From NCBI RefSeq assembly GCF_001435585.1, contig NZ_AZEC01000001.1:186001-250000 (forward strand): DNA of 64,000 nt, given 5' to 3'. The position numbers and the translations under genes were made by a program. Positions 8,841 to 18,633 of this stretch are shown here, in pieces (the first letter of the stretch is position 1; each line of letters opens with the position of its first letter). The notes beneath the pieces are model-generated. The model searched no databases. It saw only the letters and a list, made by a program, of their open reading frames with translations, and had not been told where the DNA came from. Source of the DNA: Schleiferilactobacillus perolens DSM 12744 (lineage in GTDB: Bacteria; Bacillota; Bacilli; Lactobacillales; Lactobacillaceae).

Positions 8841-9527
8841 ATGATGAAATTATCACCGTCATTAATGTGTACTGATTTAGCCAATGTGGCTAAGGATATC
8901 AATGAATTGGATGCTGCTGGCGTGGATCAGTATCACATTGACATTATGGATGGTCAATTTGTTCCCAATTTTACTTTGGGACCGGATTTTATCCATGCAG
9001 TACGTCAGCAGACCGAGAAACCGCTGGACATCCATGCCATGGTGGAAATGCCGGAACGGTTCATTGACTTGTTTCATGACGCCGGTGCCGACATGATTGC
9101 TATTCATGCAGAGGCCACCAAGAACCTACAAGGTACACTAACGCATATTCGTGATTTGGGGATGAAGGCGGGGGTCGCAATTAATCCGTCAACTCCTTTG
9201 GATGTTTTAAATTATGTCTTTAACGTAAGCGATTACGTAATTGTAATGACCGTTAATCCTGGATTTGCTGGACAAAAGTTTATCCCCGCAATGTATGGAA
9301 AAATTCGCGAGTTGAAGCAAATAATCACCGAAAAGCACTTGGACATTGCCATTGAAGTGGATGGCAATTTGGGTACAGAGACAATCCCTAAGTGTATTGA
9401 AGCTGGTGCAGAGTGGTTTGTTGGTGGATCAAGCTCTGTCTACAAGAAGGGCCACTCATTGACTGATAATGTGCAGACAACAAAACACTTGATGGCACAG
9501 ACAGTTACGATGGCAAGTCAAGAATAA
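8841..9527 (+). CDS. Ribulose-phosphate 3-epimerase family protein (Rpe/AlsE-like)
   Basis: 228 residues, single TIM barrel. Landmarks of the family are present: LSPSLMCTDL, HIDIMDGQFVPN (metal histidine and catalytic aspartate), IHAMVEMP, VMTVNPGFAGQKF and EVDGNLG. The enzyme epimerises C3 of a ketose phosphate. Because it is an operon partner of a ribokinase and a LacI regulator, a catabolic AlsE-like role (e.g. allulose 6-phosphate) is as likely as ribulose 5-phosphate. The coding sequence contains a LacI operator copy at 9221-9240. The short weak region AAAGGATC supplies the ribosome site. Confidence 0.85.
   Translation: MMKLSPSLMCTDLANVAKDINELDAAGVDQYHIDIMDGQFVPNFTLGPDFIHAVRQQTEKPLDIHAMVEMPERFIDLFHDAGADMIAIHAEATKNLQGTLTHIRDLGMKAGVAINPSTPLDVLNYVFNVSDYVIVMTVNPGFAGQKFIPAMYGKIRELKQIITEKHLDIAIEVDGNLGTETIPKCIEAGAEWFVGGSSSVYKKGHSLTDNVQTTKHLMAQTVTMASQE
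9221..9240. promoter_or_regulatory. Third, intragenic LacI operator copy O3
   Basis: TAACGTAAGCGATTACGTAA matches the reverse complement of O1 at 18 of 20 positions and lies inside the epimerase gene, 1,418 bases from O2 centre to centre. This recalls auxiliary operators used for DNA looping. Confidence 0.55.
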
Positions 9528-9543
9528 ATGGAGGGGTATCAAA

Positions 9544-10452
9544 ATGAAATATGATGTTGCAGTGTTGGGAAGTATCAATTTGGACGTTAAAGCACTCGTC
9601 AAACAGTATCCGGCATATGGGGCCACGGCAACGGCCAGGGATATTCAAATGCTGCCTGGTGGTAAAGGTGCCAATCAGGCCGTCGCAGTCGCTAAACTGG
9701 GTGGTAAGTTAGCATTTATGGGGGCAATTGGTAATGACGGTGCCGGCAATCAAATGATTGCTAATTTACAAGCTAACCATATCGATACCCAATTCATAGT
9801 TCGTAAAAACGATATTGGAACGGGAACTTTCATTATTCTACTGGATTCTCAAGGTGAAAACACAATGGTTGGAACATTAGGGGCCAATGGCGCGTTGACG
9901 CGACAGGAAGTCGCTCAGGCGATGGCGAAGATCGATGCGCCGGTCCTTTTGCTGCAAATGGAAACCAGTCGAGAATCTGTTTTGACCGCATTACAAGAGG
10001 CAAAGCGTAAGGGTATGTTTGTTATCTTAGATCCAGCACCAGCAGACAATTTTTTTGAGGAAGCCTTGAAGTATGCAGATTGTGTCACACCGAATCAACA
10101 AGAAACCGAAAAAATAACAGGTATTGCTGTCCATACTCAGGAAGATGCAGAAAAGGCCGCGAAGATGATTGCTCAAAAAGGCGTCCCCAATGTGATTGTG
10201 AAAATGGGCAGTGTGGGTAATGTGGTTTATCACCAAAATCAGTTAGACTTTGTGCCGGCAACGAAAGTTAGGGCTGTTGACACAGTTGGTGCCGGTGACA
10301 CATTTGCGGGTGCAATGGCCACTCATTATGCTCATCATCGTGATCTATTGGCTGCGGTCGAGTTTGGCAACGCCGCAGCGTCAATTAAAGTCAGCCGTAC
10401 CGGTGGGCAGAAATCCATCCCGACATTAGCAGAAATGACGCAACTCGTTTAG
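9544..10452 (+). CDS. rbsK: Ribokinase (PfkB family)
   Basis: 302 residues, normal ribokinase length. PfkB signature 1 is GGKGANQAVAVAKLGG near residue 39 and signature 2 is DTVGAGDTFAGAMA near residue 245, whose aspartate is the catalytic base. The N-terminus VLGSINLDVKA binds the sugar. It phosphorylates ribose or a related pentose/ketose with ATP in the cytoplasm. Third gene of the lacI operon; GGAGGGG before ATG 9544. Its presence beside an orphan IIC argues for uptake of unphosphorylated substrate. Confidence 0.88.
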   Translation: MKYDVAVLGSINLDVKALVKQYPAYGATATARDIQMLPGGKGANQAVAVAKLGGKLAFMGAIGNDGAGNQMIANLQANHIDTQFIVRKNDIGTGTFIILLDSQGENTMVGTLGANGALTRQEVAQAMAKIDAPVLLLQMETSRESVLTALQEAKRKGMFVILDPAPADNFFEEALKYADCVTPNQQETEKITGIAVHTQEDAEKAAKMIAQKGVPNVIVKMGSVGNVVYHQNQLDFVPATKVRAVDTVGAGDTFAGAMATHYAHHRDLLAAVEFGNAAASIKVSRTGGQKSIPTLAEMTQLV

Positions 10453-10473
10453 TGACAGATGAATATTATTTAA

Positions 10474-10530
10474 AAGGGCAGCGAATACCTGATGTCAGTA
10501 GATTATGACAGCAGATATCGCTGCCTTACT
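10474..10530 (+). terminator. Possible terminator of the ribokinase operon
   Basis: GGCAGCGA (10477-10484) pairs with TCGCTGCC (10518-10525) around a small inner hairpin. The T-tract is poor, so confidence is moderate. Confidence 0.5.
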
Positions 10531-10586
10531 TATTGCAGCAAAAAGTGTGCTTTCGAAAACCCGTGGATATTTATGATAATTAATGG

Positions 10587-10615
10587 TTGCAGATGAATAA
10601 TTATGGTGATACACT
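10587..10615 (+). promoter_or_regulatory. Promoter of the isomerase/IIBC operon
   Basis: TTGCAG (10587-10592), 17-base spacer, TACACT (10610-10615). Confidence 0.5.
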
Positions 10616-10648
10616 GGGTTTGTTAACAAAGCAAGGAGGATGTTGGAA

Positions 10649-11584
10649 ATGAAATTAGCCACAAGAATCAATTCGTTTTTACCCGTATACGATAACGATC
10701 TGAAAAAGGTACTTAAAGAGTTACACGGTCTGGGTCTGACCCATGTGGACCTAAATTATCCAGAACATGTCAAAGGTTTTTCAGGTGCAGAAATGAAAGC
10801 GCTTCTGGAGGGCGATGATTTGCAGCTTAACGGTGTAGCGCTCCGTTTCCGTGATGAATACGTCAGCGGCGAGATTGGCAATCCCAACCAAGAAATTGCA
10901 CAAAAAGCTTTAGATTTGTGCAAATCGGCGGCCGATTACTGTCGTGAAGCCGGCGGTCACGTAGTCACGATTTGGTTAGGACATGATGGTTTCGATTATA
11001 ACTTCCAAATTGATTACACTCAGGTCTGGCAGCAACTGGTCCGTGCTTTTCAAGAGATTGCTGATTATGCGCCTGATTTGAAAATCAGCATTGAATACAA
11101 ACCATTCCAACCCCGGGCTTACGCTTTTATCGACAGTATGGGTGTGACGGGTATGATGTTGCATGATATTGATCGGAAGAATGTGGGCGTTACCTTGGAC
11201 TATTGCCACATGCTAATGAAGCATGAGAATCCAGCCTTTGCCGCAGATATTTTTGGTGGTCGCAAGCAGCTTTTCGGTATTCACCTCAATGACGGTTATG
11301 GTTTGAACGACGATGGCTTAATGATTGGCACTGCGAGTCCGTTTAAAACCTTAGAGTTCTTGTATTACGTTAAGAAGCATCATTACGATGGCGTGATTTA
11401 CTTCGACACCTTCCCAGTGATTGAGGGTCCAAATGAAGAATGTGAACGCAATATGGCGATGATTAAACACTTCGAAACAGTGCTCAATCGTGTGGGTATG
11501 TCAGAAATCGGTAAAGTGGTGCAACAAAATGATGCTATTGCCGCTCAAAAGTTAATGCTGAAGTTCTTAAACAGCCCGAGCTGA
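10649..11584 (+). CDS. Sugar phosphate isomerase/epimerase (AP-endonuclease-2-like TIM barrel)
   Basis: 311 residues from ATG 10649. That start is preferred over the ATG at 10640 because AAGGAGG ends at 10639, leaving a normal 9-base spacing. The barrel has the family metal-site strands: TIWLGHDGFDY, ISIEYKPFQPR, VGVTLDYCHML and FGIHLNDGYG. Similar proteins isomerise ketoses (tagatose, fructose, xylulose, rhamnulose). It is followed 39 bases later by a PTS IIBC, so it probably acts on that sugar. The exact substrate is not evident. Confidence 0.75.
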   Translation: MKLATRINSFLPVYDNDLKKVLKELHGLGLTHVDLNYPEHVKGFSGAEMKALLEGDDLQLNGVALRFRDEYVSGEIGNPNQEIAQKALDLCKSAADYCREAGGHVVTIWLGHDGFDYNFQIDYTQVWQQLVRAFQEIADYAPDLKISIEYKPFQPRAYAFIDSMGVTGMMLHDIDRKNVGVTLDYCHMLMKHENPAFAADIFGGRKQLFGIHLNDGYGLNDDGLMIGTASPFKTLEFLYYVKKHHYDGVIYFDTFPVIEGPNEECERNMAMIKHFETVLNRVGMSEIGKVVQQNDAIAAQKLMLKFLNSPS

Positions 11585-11623
11585 GTGGCTCGCGCCAAAA
11601 AATCATGATGAGGTGAAAAAGAT

Positions 11624-13018
11624 ATGGATTTCGATGCAGCTGCAAAAGATATTCTCGCGGATGTTGGCGGGGCGGAGAATATTGGTAATATGACCCATTG
11701 TGCGACTCGGCTACGGCTGAATCTAGTTGATCGCTCGTTGGCCGATGATAAAAAGGTCGAAGCAATTCCCGGTGTCTTGAACGTTGTCTATAAGGCAGGA
11801 CAGTATCAAGTACTAATAGGCACTGAAGTGCCCAAACTGTATGCCGCATTTGAGCAGTTAGTGAATACTGCGCGAGGTAATGCGCCAGCAGAACCTCAAA
11901 CTGCCAATAAGGGGACATCGCAAGGGGGAATTAGTGCAATTGTTGGGAATGTATTTTCCGCAATTTCCGCTATCTTTGCACCATTACTACCTGCTCTGGC
12001 CGGTTCAGGAATCTTACGTGGTTTATTGATTCTCTTTGTCCAATTAGGACTCATTAAAACCGGGAGTGGCACATACACCATTCTCAATGTCACATCAATG
12101 ACCGTATTTTACTTCTTACCCGTTTTACTGGCCTATTCGTCAGCTCGCCGATTTGGCGCTAGCCCTTATATTTCAGCGTTAATCGGGGCAGCATTGATTC
12201 ACCCTGATTTCATCGGTTTAATGGGTAAGACTGGTAATGGGGCGACTACCAATCTTTTTGGCATCCCCGTTGTATTAATGAATTACAGTTCGACAGTCGT
12301 GCCGATTATCCTAGCAATTTGGGCATACTCGTATTTGTACAAGTTTTTAGATCGTAAGATTCCAGAGAACTTGAAGCTGGTCTTACTACCTGCTGTTTCT
12401 TTAATTATTATGGTACCGCTTACTATGATTGTCATTGGCCCCATCGGTGTTTACAGCGGCGAGGGTGTCGCACACATGGTAAATTGGTTGATTGATCGCA
12501 GTAGTATTTTGGCCGGTGTCGTTGTCGGCGGCGGCTGGAGTATATTGGTGAGTCTGGGGATCCACTGGGCAATTAACCCAATTATGATTAATAATGTTTC
12601 CACCTATGGCTTTGACTACATTGTGCCTTGGACATTTGCTTGTAACTTTGCAGTGATTGGAACCACGATTGGAGTTTGGCTCAAAGCCCGAGACACGAAG
12701 TTACGTGGTTTTGCGTTGACGGGATTGGTGACAATTGGCTTGTCTGCAATTATTGAACCCACTCTGTTTGGGATGTTAGTGAAGCATCGTAAATTATGGT
12801 TGGCGCAAATCATTGGCGGCTGTGTTGGTGGTGCTTACCTCGGTTTGACAAAGGTTGTCACGAACGCCTTTGTCTTTGGTAGCGTGACAACTTTTCCTGC
12901 CTTTGTTGAGAAAAATTCCGGGAATTTTATTAATGCCATGGTGGGCATGCTCATTGCCCTGGTTACTTCGGCCGTTTTGGCGTTCTTCTTTACTAAACGG
13001 GATGAAAAACTGGCATAA
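11624..13018 (+). CDS. Glucose/beta-glucoside-type PTS EIIBC lacking IIA
   Basis: 464 residues. The N-terminal IIB has the phosphocysteine in MTHCATRLRLNL (about residue 25), and IIC follows from about residue 100 with the IIEPTLFGML loop. It ends at TKRDEKLA with no C-terminal IIA and no HxGIDT motif, unlike the IIBCA proteins at 1955 and 15025. It must therefore borrow an EIIA, possibly from one of these. GATGAGGTG precedes ATG 11624. Confidence 0.85.
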   Translation: MDFDAAAKDILADVGGAENIGNMTHCATRLRLNLVDRSLADDKKVEAIPGVLNVVYKAGQYQVLIGTEVPKLYAAFEQLVNTARGNAPAEPQTANKGTSQGGISAIVGNVFSAISAIFAPLLPALAGSGILRGLLILFVQLGLIKTGSGTYTILNVTSMTVFYFLPVLLAYSSARRFGASPYISALIGAALIHPDFIGLMGKTGNGATTNLFGIPVVLMNYSSTVVPIILAIWAYSYLYKFLDRKIPENLKLVLLPAVSLIIMVPLTMIVIGPIGVYSGEGVAHMVNWLIDRSSILAGVVVGGGWSILVSLGIHWAINPIMINNVSTYGFDYIVPWTFACNFAVIGTTIGVWLKARDTKLRGFALTGLVTIGLSAIIEPTLFGMLVKHRKLWLAQIIGGCVGGAYLGLTKVVTNAFVFGSVTTFPAFVEKNSGNFINAMVGMLIALVTSAVLAFFFTKRDEKLA

Positions 13019-13111
13019 TGTGCATCCCTAATATTGATTCTCTCCTGACCGGATTGATGTCATAATAGACGAAGTATGACTACTCGAATTCATCATCACC
13101 AGGAGGTTAAT

Positions 13112-13852
13112 ATGATTCCTTACGAACGGCAAGAAAAAATTTTGGCAATCTTGGCGGATCACGATTTAGTCAAGATTGATGAATTACAATCCCAGTTGCC
13201 CGACGTGTCAGCTTCTACTCTAAGACGGGATATTAAAACGTTGGAAAGTGAAAATAAGATTGAACATCTTATTGGCGGGGCCATTAAAGTGGCCTCGGCA
13301 ACTGGCGAAGTGCCTATTGTGCAAAAGATCGCCATAAATAGTGGGGCTAAAAGAGCGATTGCTGAGCGGGCGGCTAAAGAAATTCATGAACAAGACAGCA
13401 TCTACGTAGATTCTGGATCGAATTGTACTTTTCTCCTGAATCAGTTGCTGGGTCGACAAGTGACCATATATACCACCAACACGGCGGTATTGAGTATTAC
13501 TGGTGCTATTGAGGCCGATATTATTCTACTTGGTGGTCAATATAATCCAGCAATTTCTTCTCTCAGTGGAGCACTGACGGAAAGCAATTTGAGGAGTCTT
13601 TATTTTGATAAAGCTTTTCTTGGCGTGAACGGCGTGGATGAAATAAAGGGGGTTACAACTCCGACTATCTCGGAAGCCACCAAGAAGCGACTCGTCAAGG
13701 AAAATTCACGAAAAACTTATCTGTTATGTGACAGCAGTAAGTTTCATCGTTTCTCAACAGTCAAGGCGTTTGATTTAAAAGATGTTGTGCTGGTTTCGGA
13801 TAAGCAGGACGCTAAGTTGGGTAAGCAAGTGCCATTACTTGTCGCTCACTAA
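13112..13852 (+). CDS. DeoR/GlpR-family regulator
   Basis: 246 residues from ATG 13112, chosen because AGGAGG lies at 13101-13106; the in-frame ATG at 13076 has no ribosome site. The N-terminal winged helix is IPYERQEKILAILADHD with SASTLRRDIKTLES, followed by the DeoR sensor domain (DSIYVDSGSNCTFLLNQL; LGVNGVDEIKGVTTPTISEA). It probably responds to a sugar phosphate and controls the isomerase/IIBC operon it closes. Confidence 0.87.
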   Translation: MIPYERQEKILAILADHDLVKIDELQSQLPDVSASTLRRDIKTLESENKIEHLIGGAIKVASATGEVPIVQKIAINSGAKRAIAERAAKEIHEQDSIYVDSGSNCTFLLNQLLGRQVTIYTTNTAVLSITGAIEADIILLGGQYNPAISSLSGALTESNLRSLYFDKAFLGVNGVDEIKGVTTPTISEATKKRLVKENSRKTYLLCDSSKFHRFSTVKAFDLKDVVLVSDKQDAKLGKQVPLLVAH

Positions 13853-13875
13853 ATGCAGTTTTTTTAAATTGTGCC

Positions 13876-13904
13876 TTGACACATCTCCTGAAAGCACTTA
13901 CTAT
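13876..13904 (+). promoter_or_regulatory. Promoter of the bgl operon
   Basis: TTGACA (13876-13881), 17-base spacer, TACTAT (13899-13904), upstream of the first antitermination switch. Confidence 0.75.
13889..13902. promoter_or_regulatory. cre-like site overlapping the bgl promoter
   Basis: TGAAAGCACTTACT differs from the CcpA consensus mainly at the central CG (here CA). It overlaps the -10 element, the expected place for catabolite repression. Confidence 0.4.
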
Positions 13905-13922
13905 GGTTTTTGTAAGTTCAAA

Positions 13923-13954
13923 CGGGATTGTTACTGATTCGATCAGGCATCACC
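13923..13954 (+). promoter_or_regulatory. RAT antiterminator site 1 (BglG target)
   Basis: GGATTGTTACTG followed by GATCAGGCATC matches the conserved ribonucleic antiterminator. Its 3' end overlaps the left arm of the terminator at 13952, so binding of BglG and termination are mutually exclusive. Confidence 0.88.
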
Positions 13955-13990
13955 CACTGAAACCGGCAAAACGGGATCAGTGGGTATTTT
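13952..13990 (+). terminator. Conditional terminator 1 of the bgl operon
   Basis: ACCCACTGA (13952-13960) pairs with TCAGTGGGT (13977-13985), followed by ATTTTTAT. It lies in the leader of the bglG gene. Confidence 0.88.
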
Positions 13991-14014
13991 TATAGCAAGG
14001 GAGGCCAGTCAACC

Positions 14015-14854
14015 GTGAAGTTCGTTAATAAAATCAACAACAACGTGGCACTGGCCCAGGATGAACATGATGTTGATTGGGTTCTGATTGGCCGAGGCAT
14101 CGGCTTTGGGAAAGAACCCGGTGATCCAATTACCGAGGACCAGATCGACCGGCGTTTCAAGGCCCAAAAGGATGAAGTGACGCACCAAAATCCGCCCGCC
14201 ATGCTGCAGCATATTAACCCCGATACCTTACAATTAGCCACTCTGGTCAGTGATCGTGTGGCAGAGCGGTTAGGGATTCACTTCAGCAATTACAACTATC
14301 TGGCTTTGGCCGACCACATTGACTTCGCACTAGAGCGAGCCAAGGGGGATCAAGATTATCCCACCGAGTTGCGGTGGGACGTTAAAAACTTGTTTCCTAA
14401 GGAATACGCCGCCGCCCAGTATGCCCTGGCTCTTATCCAGGAACAGACTGGTGTGAAGCTTCCACCCAGCGAGCTGACTTTCTTCACTTACCATTTTGTC
14501 AGTGCGCAAAGTGATGAGACTTTGCTGGAAGATACGGTGGAGGTGGCGAATCTCGCAAACCGGATCATCGAGATTGTGAGTTATTCCTTCCAAATGCAGC
14601 CGGATCCCACATCCCTCAACTATGCCCGCTTTATGACCCATCTGCGTTATTTCATTATTCGCCAGTTGAAAGGCGGTAGTGAGGAAATTGCCTTAGATCC
14701 CTTGATCGGCGAGGTAGTGAAGGAGCGGTACCCCAAGGCGTATCAAGCCGCTGTGAAGATTGCCGAGTATTTGCATCAGAGCAAAGGCTGGACGATTTCT
14801 GAAAGTGAAAAGATGTACCTGACGCTGCACATCTGGCGCCTGACAAGAGAATAG
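14015..14854 (+). CDS. bglG: BglG-family transcriptional antiterminator
   Basis: 279 residues from GTG 14015 behind GGGAGGCC. The N-terminal CAT RNA-binding domain has KFVNKINNNVALA and a variant of VLIGRGIGFGK. PRD1 (about 65-170) has LADHIDFALERA, and PRD2 (about 175-279) has RFMTHLRYFIIRQ, with conserved histidines used for PTS-mediated phosphorylation. It binds the RAT sites at 13923 and 14870 and prevents termination when the beta-glucoside is available. First gene of bglG-bglP-bglA, and autoregulated through RAT 1. Confidence 0.93.
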   Translation: MKFVNKINNNVALAQDEHDVDWVLIGRGIGFGKEPGDPITEDQIDRRFKAQKDEVTHQNPPAMLQHINPDTLQLATLVSDRVAERLGIHFSNYNYLALADHIDFALERAKGDQDYPTELRWDVKNLFPKEYAAAQYALALIQEQTGVKLPPSELTFFTYHFVSAQSDETLLEDTVEVANLANRIIEIVSYSFQMQPDPTSLNYARFMTHLRYFIIRQLKGGSEEIALDPLIGEVVKERYPKAYQAAVKIAEYLHQSKGWTISESEKMYLTLHIWRLTRE

Positions 14855-14869
14855 AATATAAAGTACATA

Positions 14870-14900
14870 CGGATTGTAACTGGTTCGACCAGGCATTACC
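14870..14900 (+). promoter_or_regulatory. RAT antiterminator site 2
   Basis: GGATTGTAACTG then GACCAGGCAT, the same family as RAT 1, located between bglG and the PTS gene and overlapping terminator 2. Confidence 0.88.
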
Positions 14901-14965
14901 CAAGTACTTTTCAGAACAACCGACGCGTTCGGCTGCTGTGAAAAGTATTTGGGTTTTTGTTTTTC
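14898..14965 (+). terminator. Conditional terminator 2 of the bgl operon
   Basis: ACCCAAGTACTTTTCA (14898-14913) pairs with TGAAAAGTATTTGGGT (14939-14954) with one wobble, followed by a T-rich tract. Confidence 0.9.
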
Positions 14966-15024
14966 TAAGCGTGGGCCCACGCTGGCGACCAACTTGAATA
15001 CTCAACATTATGGAGGTAGAAATA

Positions 15025-16920
15025 ATGGCAGATAATGCAAAAATTGCCAGCACCGTCATTAAAGAAATTGGCGGAAAAGAAAATGTCACCAACGCGTGGC
15101 ATTGTGTGACGCGACTGCGGTTTAACTTAAAGGATCGGAAACTCGCTCAAGTGGACGCGATTAAAGATATTCCTGGCGTTATGGGTGCCCAATTTTCTGG
15201 CGATCAATTCCAAGTCATTATCGGTAATACCGTCGGTGATGTCTTCGAAGAGGTTGAAAACGTCCTGGGTGGTACGGGTTCCGCGTCTGGGAGTACCGAG
15301 AAAGAAAGCATTGTCTCCAAGCTAATGGACATCATCTCCGGTATTTTTACCCCGATTCTGCCAGCATTAGCGGGTACCGGGCTGATCAAAGGTCTATTGG
15401 CGCTGGCACTGACATTGCACTGGACCACGGCGACTGCTGGTTGGTACCAAGTGCTGTATATGATCTCAGACAGTGTTTTTTATTTCTTGCCATTCTTCGT
15501 TGCTGTATCGGCGACCCGCAAGTTCAAAACCAGCGAATATTTGGGCCTCTCTGTCGCTGGCGTATTACTCTATCCCACAATGGTGAATGCTTATAACGCC
15601 ATCTCGGCGGGTAAAAAGGTGGCTGCGATCACGCTGTTCAGCGGCGTGAATGTGCCATACGTCAATTACACTTCTTCGGTTATTCCGATCATTCTTGGCG
15701 TTTGGTTCCTGGCGATTGTCCAGCGCTGGGTTAAAAAGTGGATGCCGGATGCCATTACGATGATGTTCACCCCGATGGTGACGCTGGTCATTGTCGTACC
15801 GGTGACATTACTCGTCTTTGGTCCGCTGGGGACATACGCCGGGAATGGTTTAGCGGTTGGTATTTCTTGGTTGTTCACTCATGCGGGCCCAGTGGCCGGG
15901 TTAGTACTTGGCGCGACCTTCCCGTTAATCGTGATGACCGGGATGCATTACGCTTTCGTACCGATCGTCGTCAACAACTTCAAAGTACTCGGTTATGATG
16001 CCACGATCTTCCCCATCAACTTTGTGACCAACATGGCTCAGGCTGGCTCTGCTTTCGCTGTGGCCATCCGTTCAAAGAATGCGGCCACGAAGCAATTAGC
16101 CACTTCCTCTGGTATTTCTGCTTTACTCGGAATTACTGAGCCAGCAATGTACGGAATCAACTTGAAGAAAAAGAAGCCGTTCTATGCGGCGTTGGCAGCC
16201 GGCGGTATTGCTGGTGCATTTGTCACTTTCTTCGCGGTTAAGGCCTTTGCCATGGCGGGGCTAACCGGTTTAACTGCGTTACCAGTCTTCATCAGTGCCA
16301 AGACACCCATGAATATTGTGTGGTTGGCCATTGGGATCACTATGAGTTTCGTATTGTCTTTCATCTTTACGCTGGTTTTAGGCTTTGAAGATGATGTGGT
16401 GGCCGCTCCCAGCGCGACGAAGCCCGTTAAAAAAGTGGCCGCGGCGGATAAAACAACCGTTGGCGGCGCCACAATTCTGGCTCCCGTTCAAGGTACGCTC
16501 GAACCGCTGAGCAGTGTGGCGGATGATACATTTGCCCAAGGAATTATGGGTAAAGGCGCTGCGATTATTCCTGAAGACGGCGAAATTGTCGCGCCAATTA
16601 GCGGAAAAGTGACTGTTTTACCGGATAGCAAGCACGCTGTGGGTATCACCGGCGATGATGGCACGGAATTACTCGTCCATGTGGGTATCGATACCGTTGA
16701 ACTGGGCGGCAAGTTCTTCACCGCTGCAGTTAAAGCCGGCGACCATGTCACAGCTGGTCAAAAGCTGTTGTCCTTTGATTTAAAACAAATCAAGGAAAAA
16801 GGATACGATCCGACGGTGATGATCATTGTCACCAATAGTAATGACTTCACTGATGTTTTGCCGATGAACGAATCTGGTGTGATTTATCCCAAAGAACAAT
16901 TGCTCGTTGCGATTAAGTAA
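15025..16920 (+). CDS. bglP: Beta-glucoside PTS EIIBCA
   Basis: 631 residues from ATG 15025; GGAGG at 15012-15016 rules out the upstream ATG at 15010, which overlaps it. IIB has the active cysteine in AWHCVTRLRFNL. IIC contains GITEPAMYGINL. A flexible AT/AP-rich linker precedes IIA, which has LLVHVGIDTVELGGKFF. It transports and phosphorylates an aryl- or alkyl-beta-glucoside or cellobiose. It sits between RAT/terminator 2 and a 6-phospho-beta-glucosidase, completing a classical bgl operon. Its IIA could also serve the IIA-less permease at 11624. Confidence 0.93.
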   Translation: MADNAKIASTVIKEIGGKENVTNAWHCVTRLRFNLKDRKLAQVDAIKDIPGVMGAQFSGDQFQVIIGNTVGDVFEEVENVLGGTGSASGSTEKESIVSKLMDIISGIFTPILPALAGTGLIKGLLALALTLHWTTATAGWYQVLYMISDSVFYFLPFFVAVSATRKFKTSEYLGLSVAGVLLYPTMVNAYNAISAGKKVAAITLFSGVNVPYVNYTSSVIPIILGVWFLAIVQRWVKKWMPDAITMMFTPMVTLVIVVPVTLLVFGPLGTYAGNGLAVGISWLFTHAGPVAGLVLGATFPLIVMTGMHYAFVPIVVNNFKVLGYDATIFPINFVTNMAQAGSAFAVAIRSKNAATKQLATSSGISALLGITEPAMYGINLKKKKPFYAALAAGGIAGAFVTFFAVKAFAMAGLTGLTALPVFISAKTPMNIVWLAIGITMSFVLSFIFTLVLGFEDDVVAAPSATKPVKKVAAADKTTVGGATILAPVQGTLEPLSSVADDTFAQGIMGKGAAIIPEDGEIVAPISGKVTVLPDSKHAVGITGDDGTELLVHVGIDTVELGGKFFTAAVKAGDHVTAGQKLLSFDLKQIKEKGYDPTVMIIVTNSNDFTDVLPMNESGVIYPKEQLLVAIK

Positions 16921-18411
<1,491 letters not shown>

Positions 18412-18427
18412 GCTTTACAGTCTACAC

Positions 18428-18459
18428 AAGTCACGGGTGCATTTTGCCGTGGCTTTTTG
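18428..18459 (+). terminator. Terminator of the bgl operon
   Basis: AGTCACGG pairs with CCGTGGCT (one wobble), followed by TTTTTG, 20 bases after the bglA stop. Confidence 0.8.
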
Positions 18460-18546
18460 TTTTGGCATTTTTCCGTATTGCTTCTGAAAAAACAATCATC
18501 TCAAGCAGGGTTGATTAAAAACTTGTACTGATTTTTTCGACTTTCC

Positions 18547-18594
18547 AAAAAGGACGACTCCTTTTTTGCAATTTCAATCTCATTCGATTAAGAT
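18547..18594 (+). promoter_or_regulatory. Promoter of pucR-like gene with an overlapping hairpin
   Basis: TTGCAA (18566-18571), 17-base spacer, TAAGAT (18589-18594). A small perfect hairpin (AAAAAGGA 18547-18554 with TCCTTTTT 18559-18566) touches the -35 element. Confidence 0.5.
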
Positions 18595-18633
18595 GAAACC
18601 AACTTTTATCACGAATAAAAAGGAAGTGCTGTC

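Noticed and set aside
18547-18566. Hairpin before the pucR-like gene as a terminator
   Set aside because: It lies well after the real bgl terminator and coincides with the next promoter; more likely a regulatory or incidental element.
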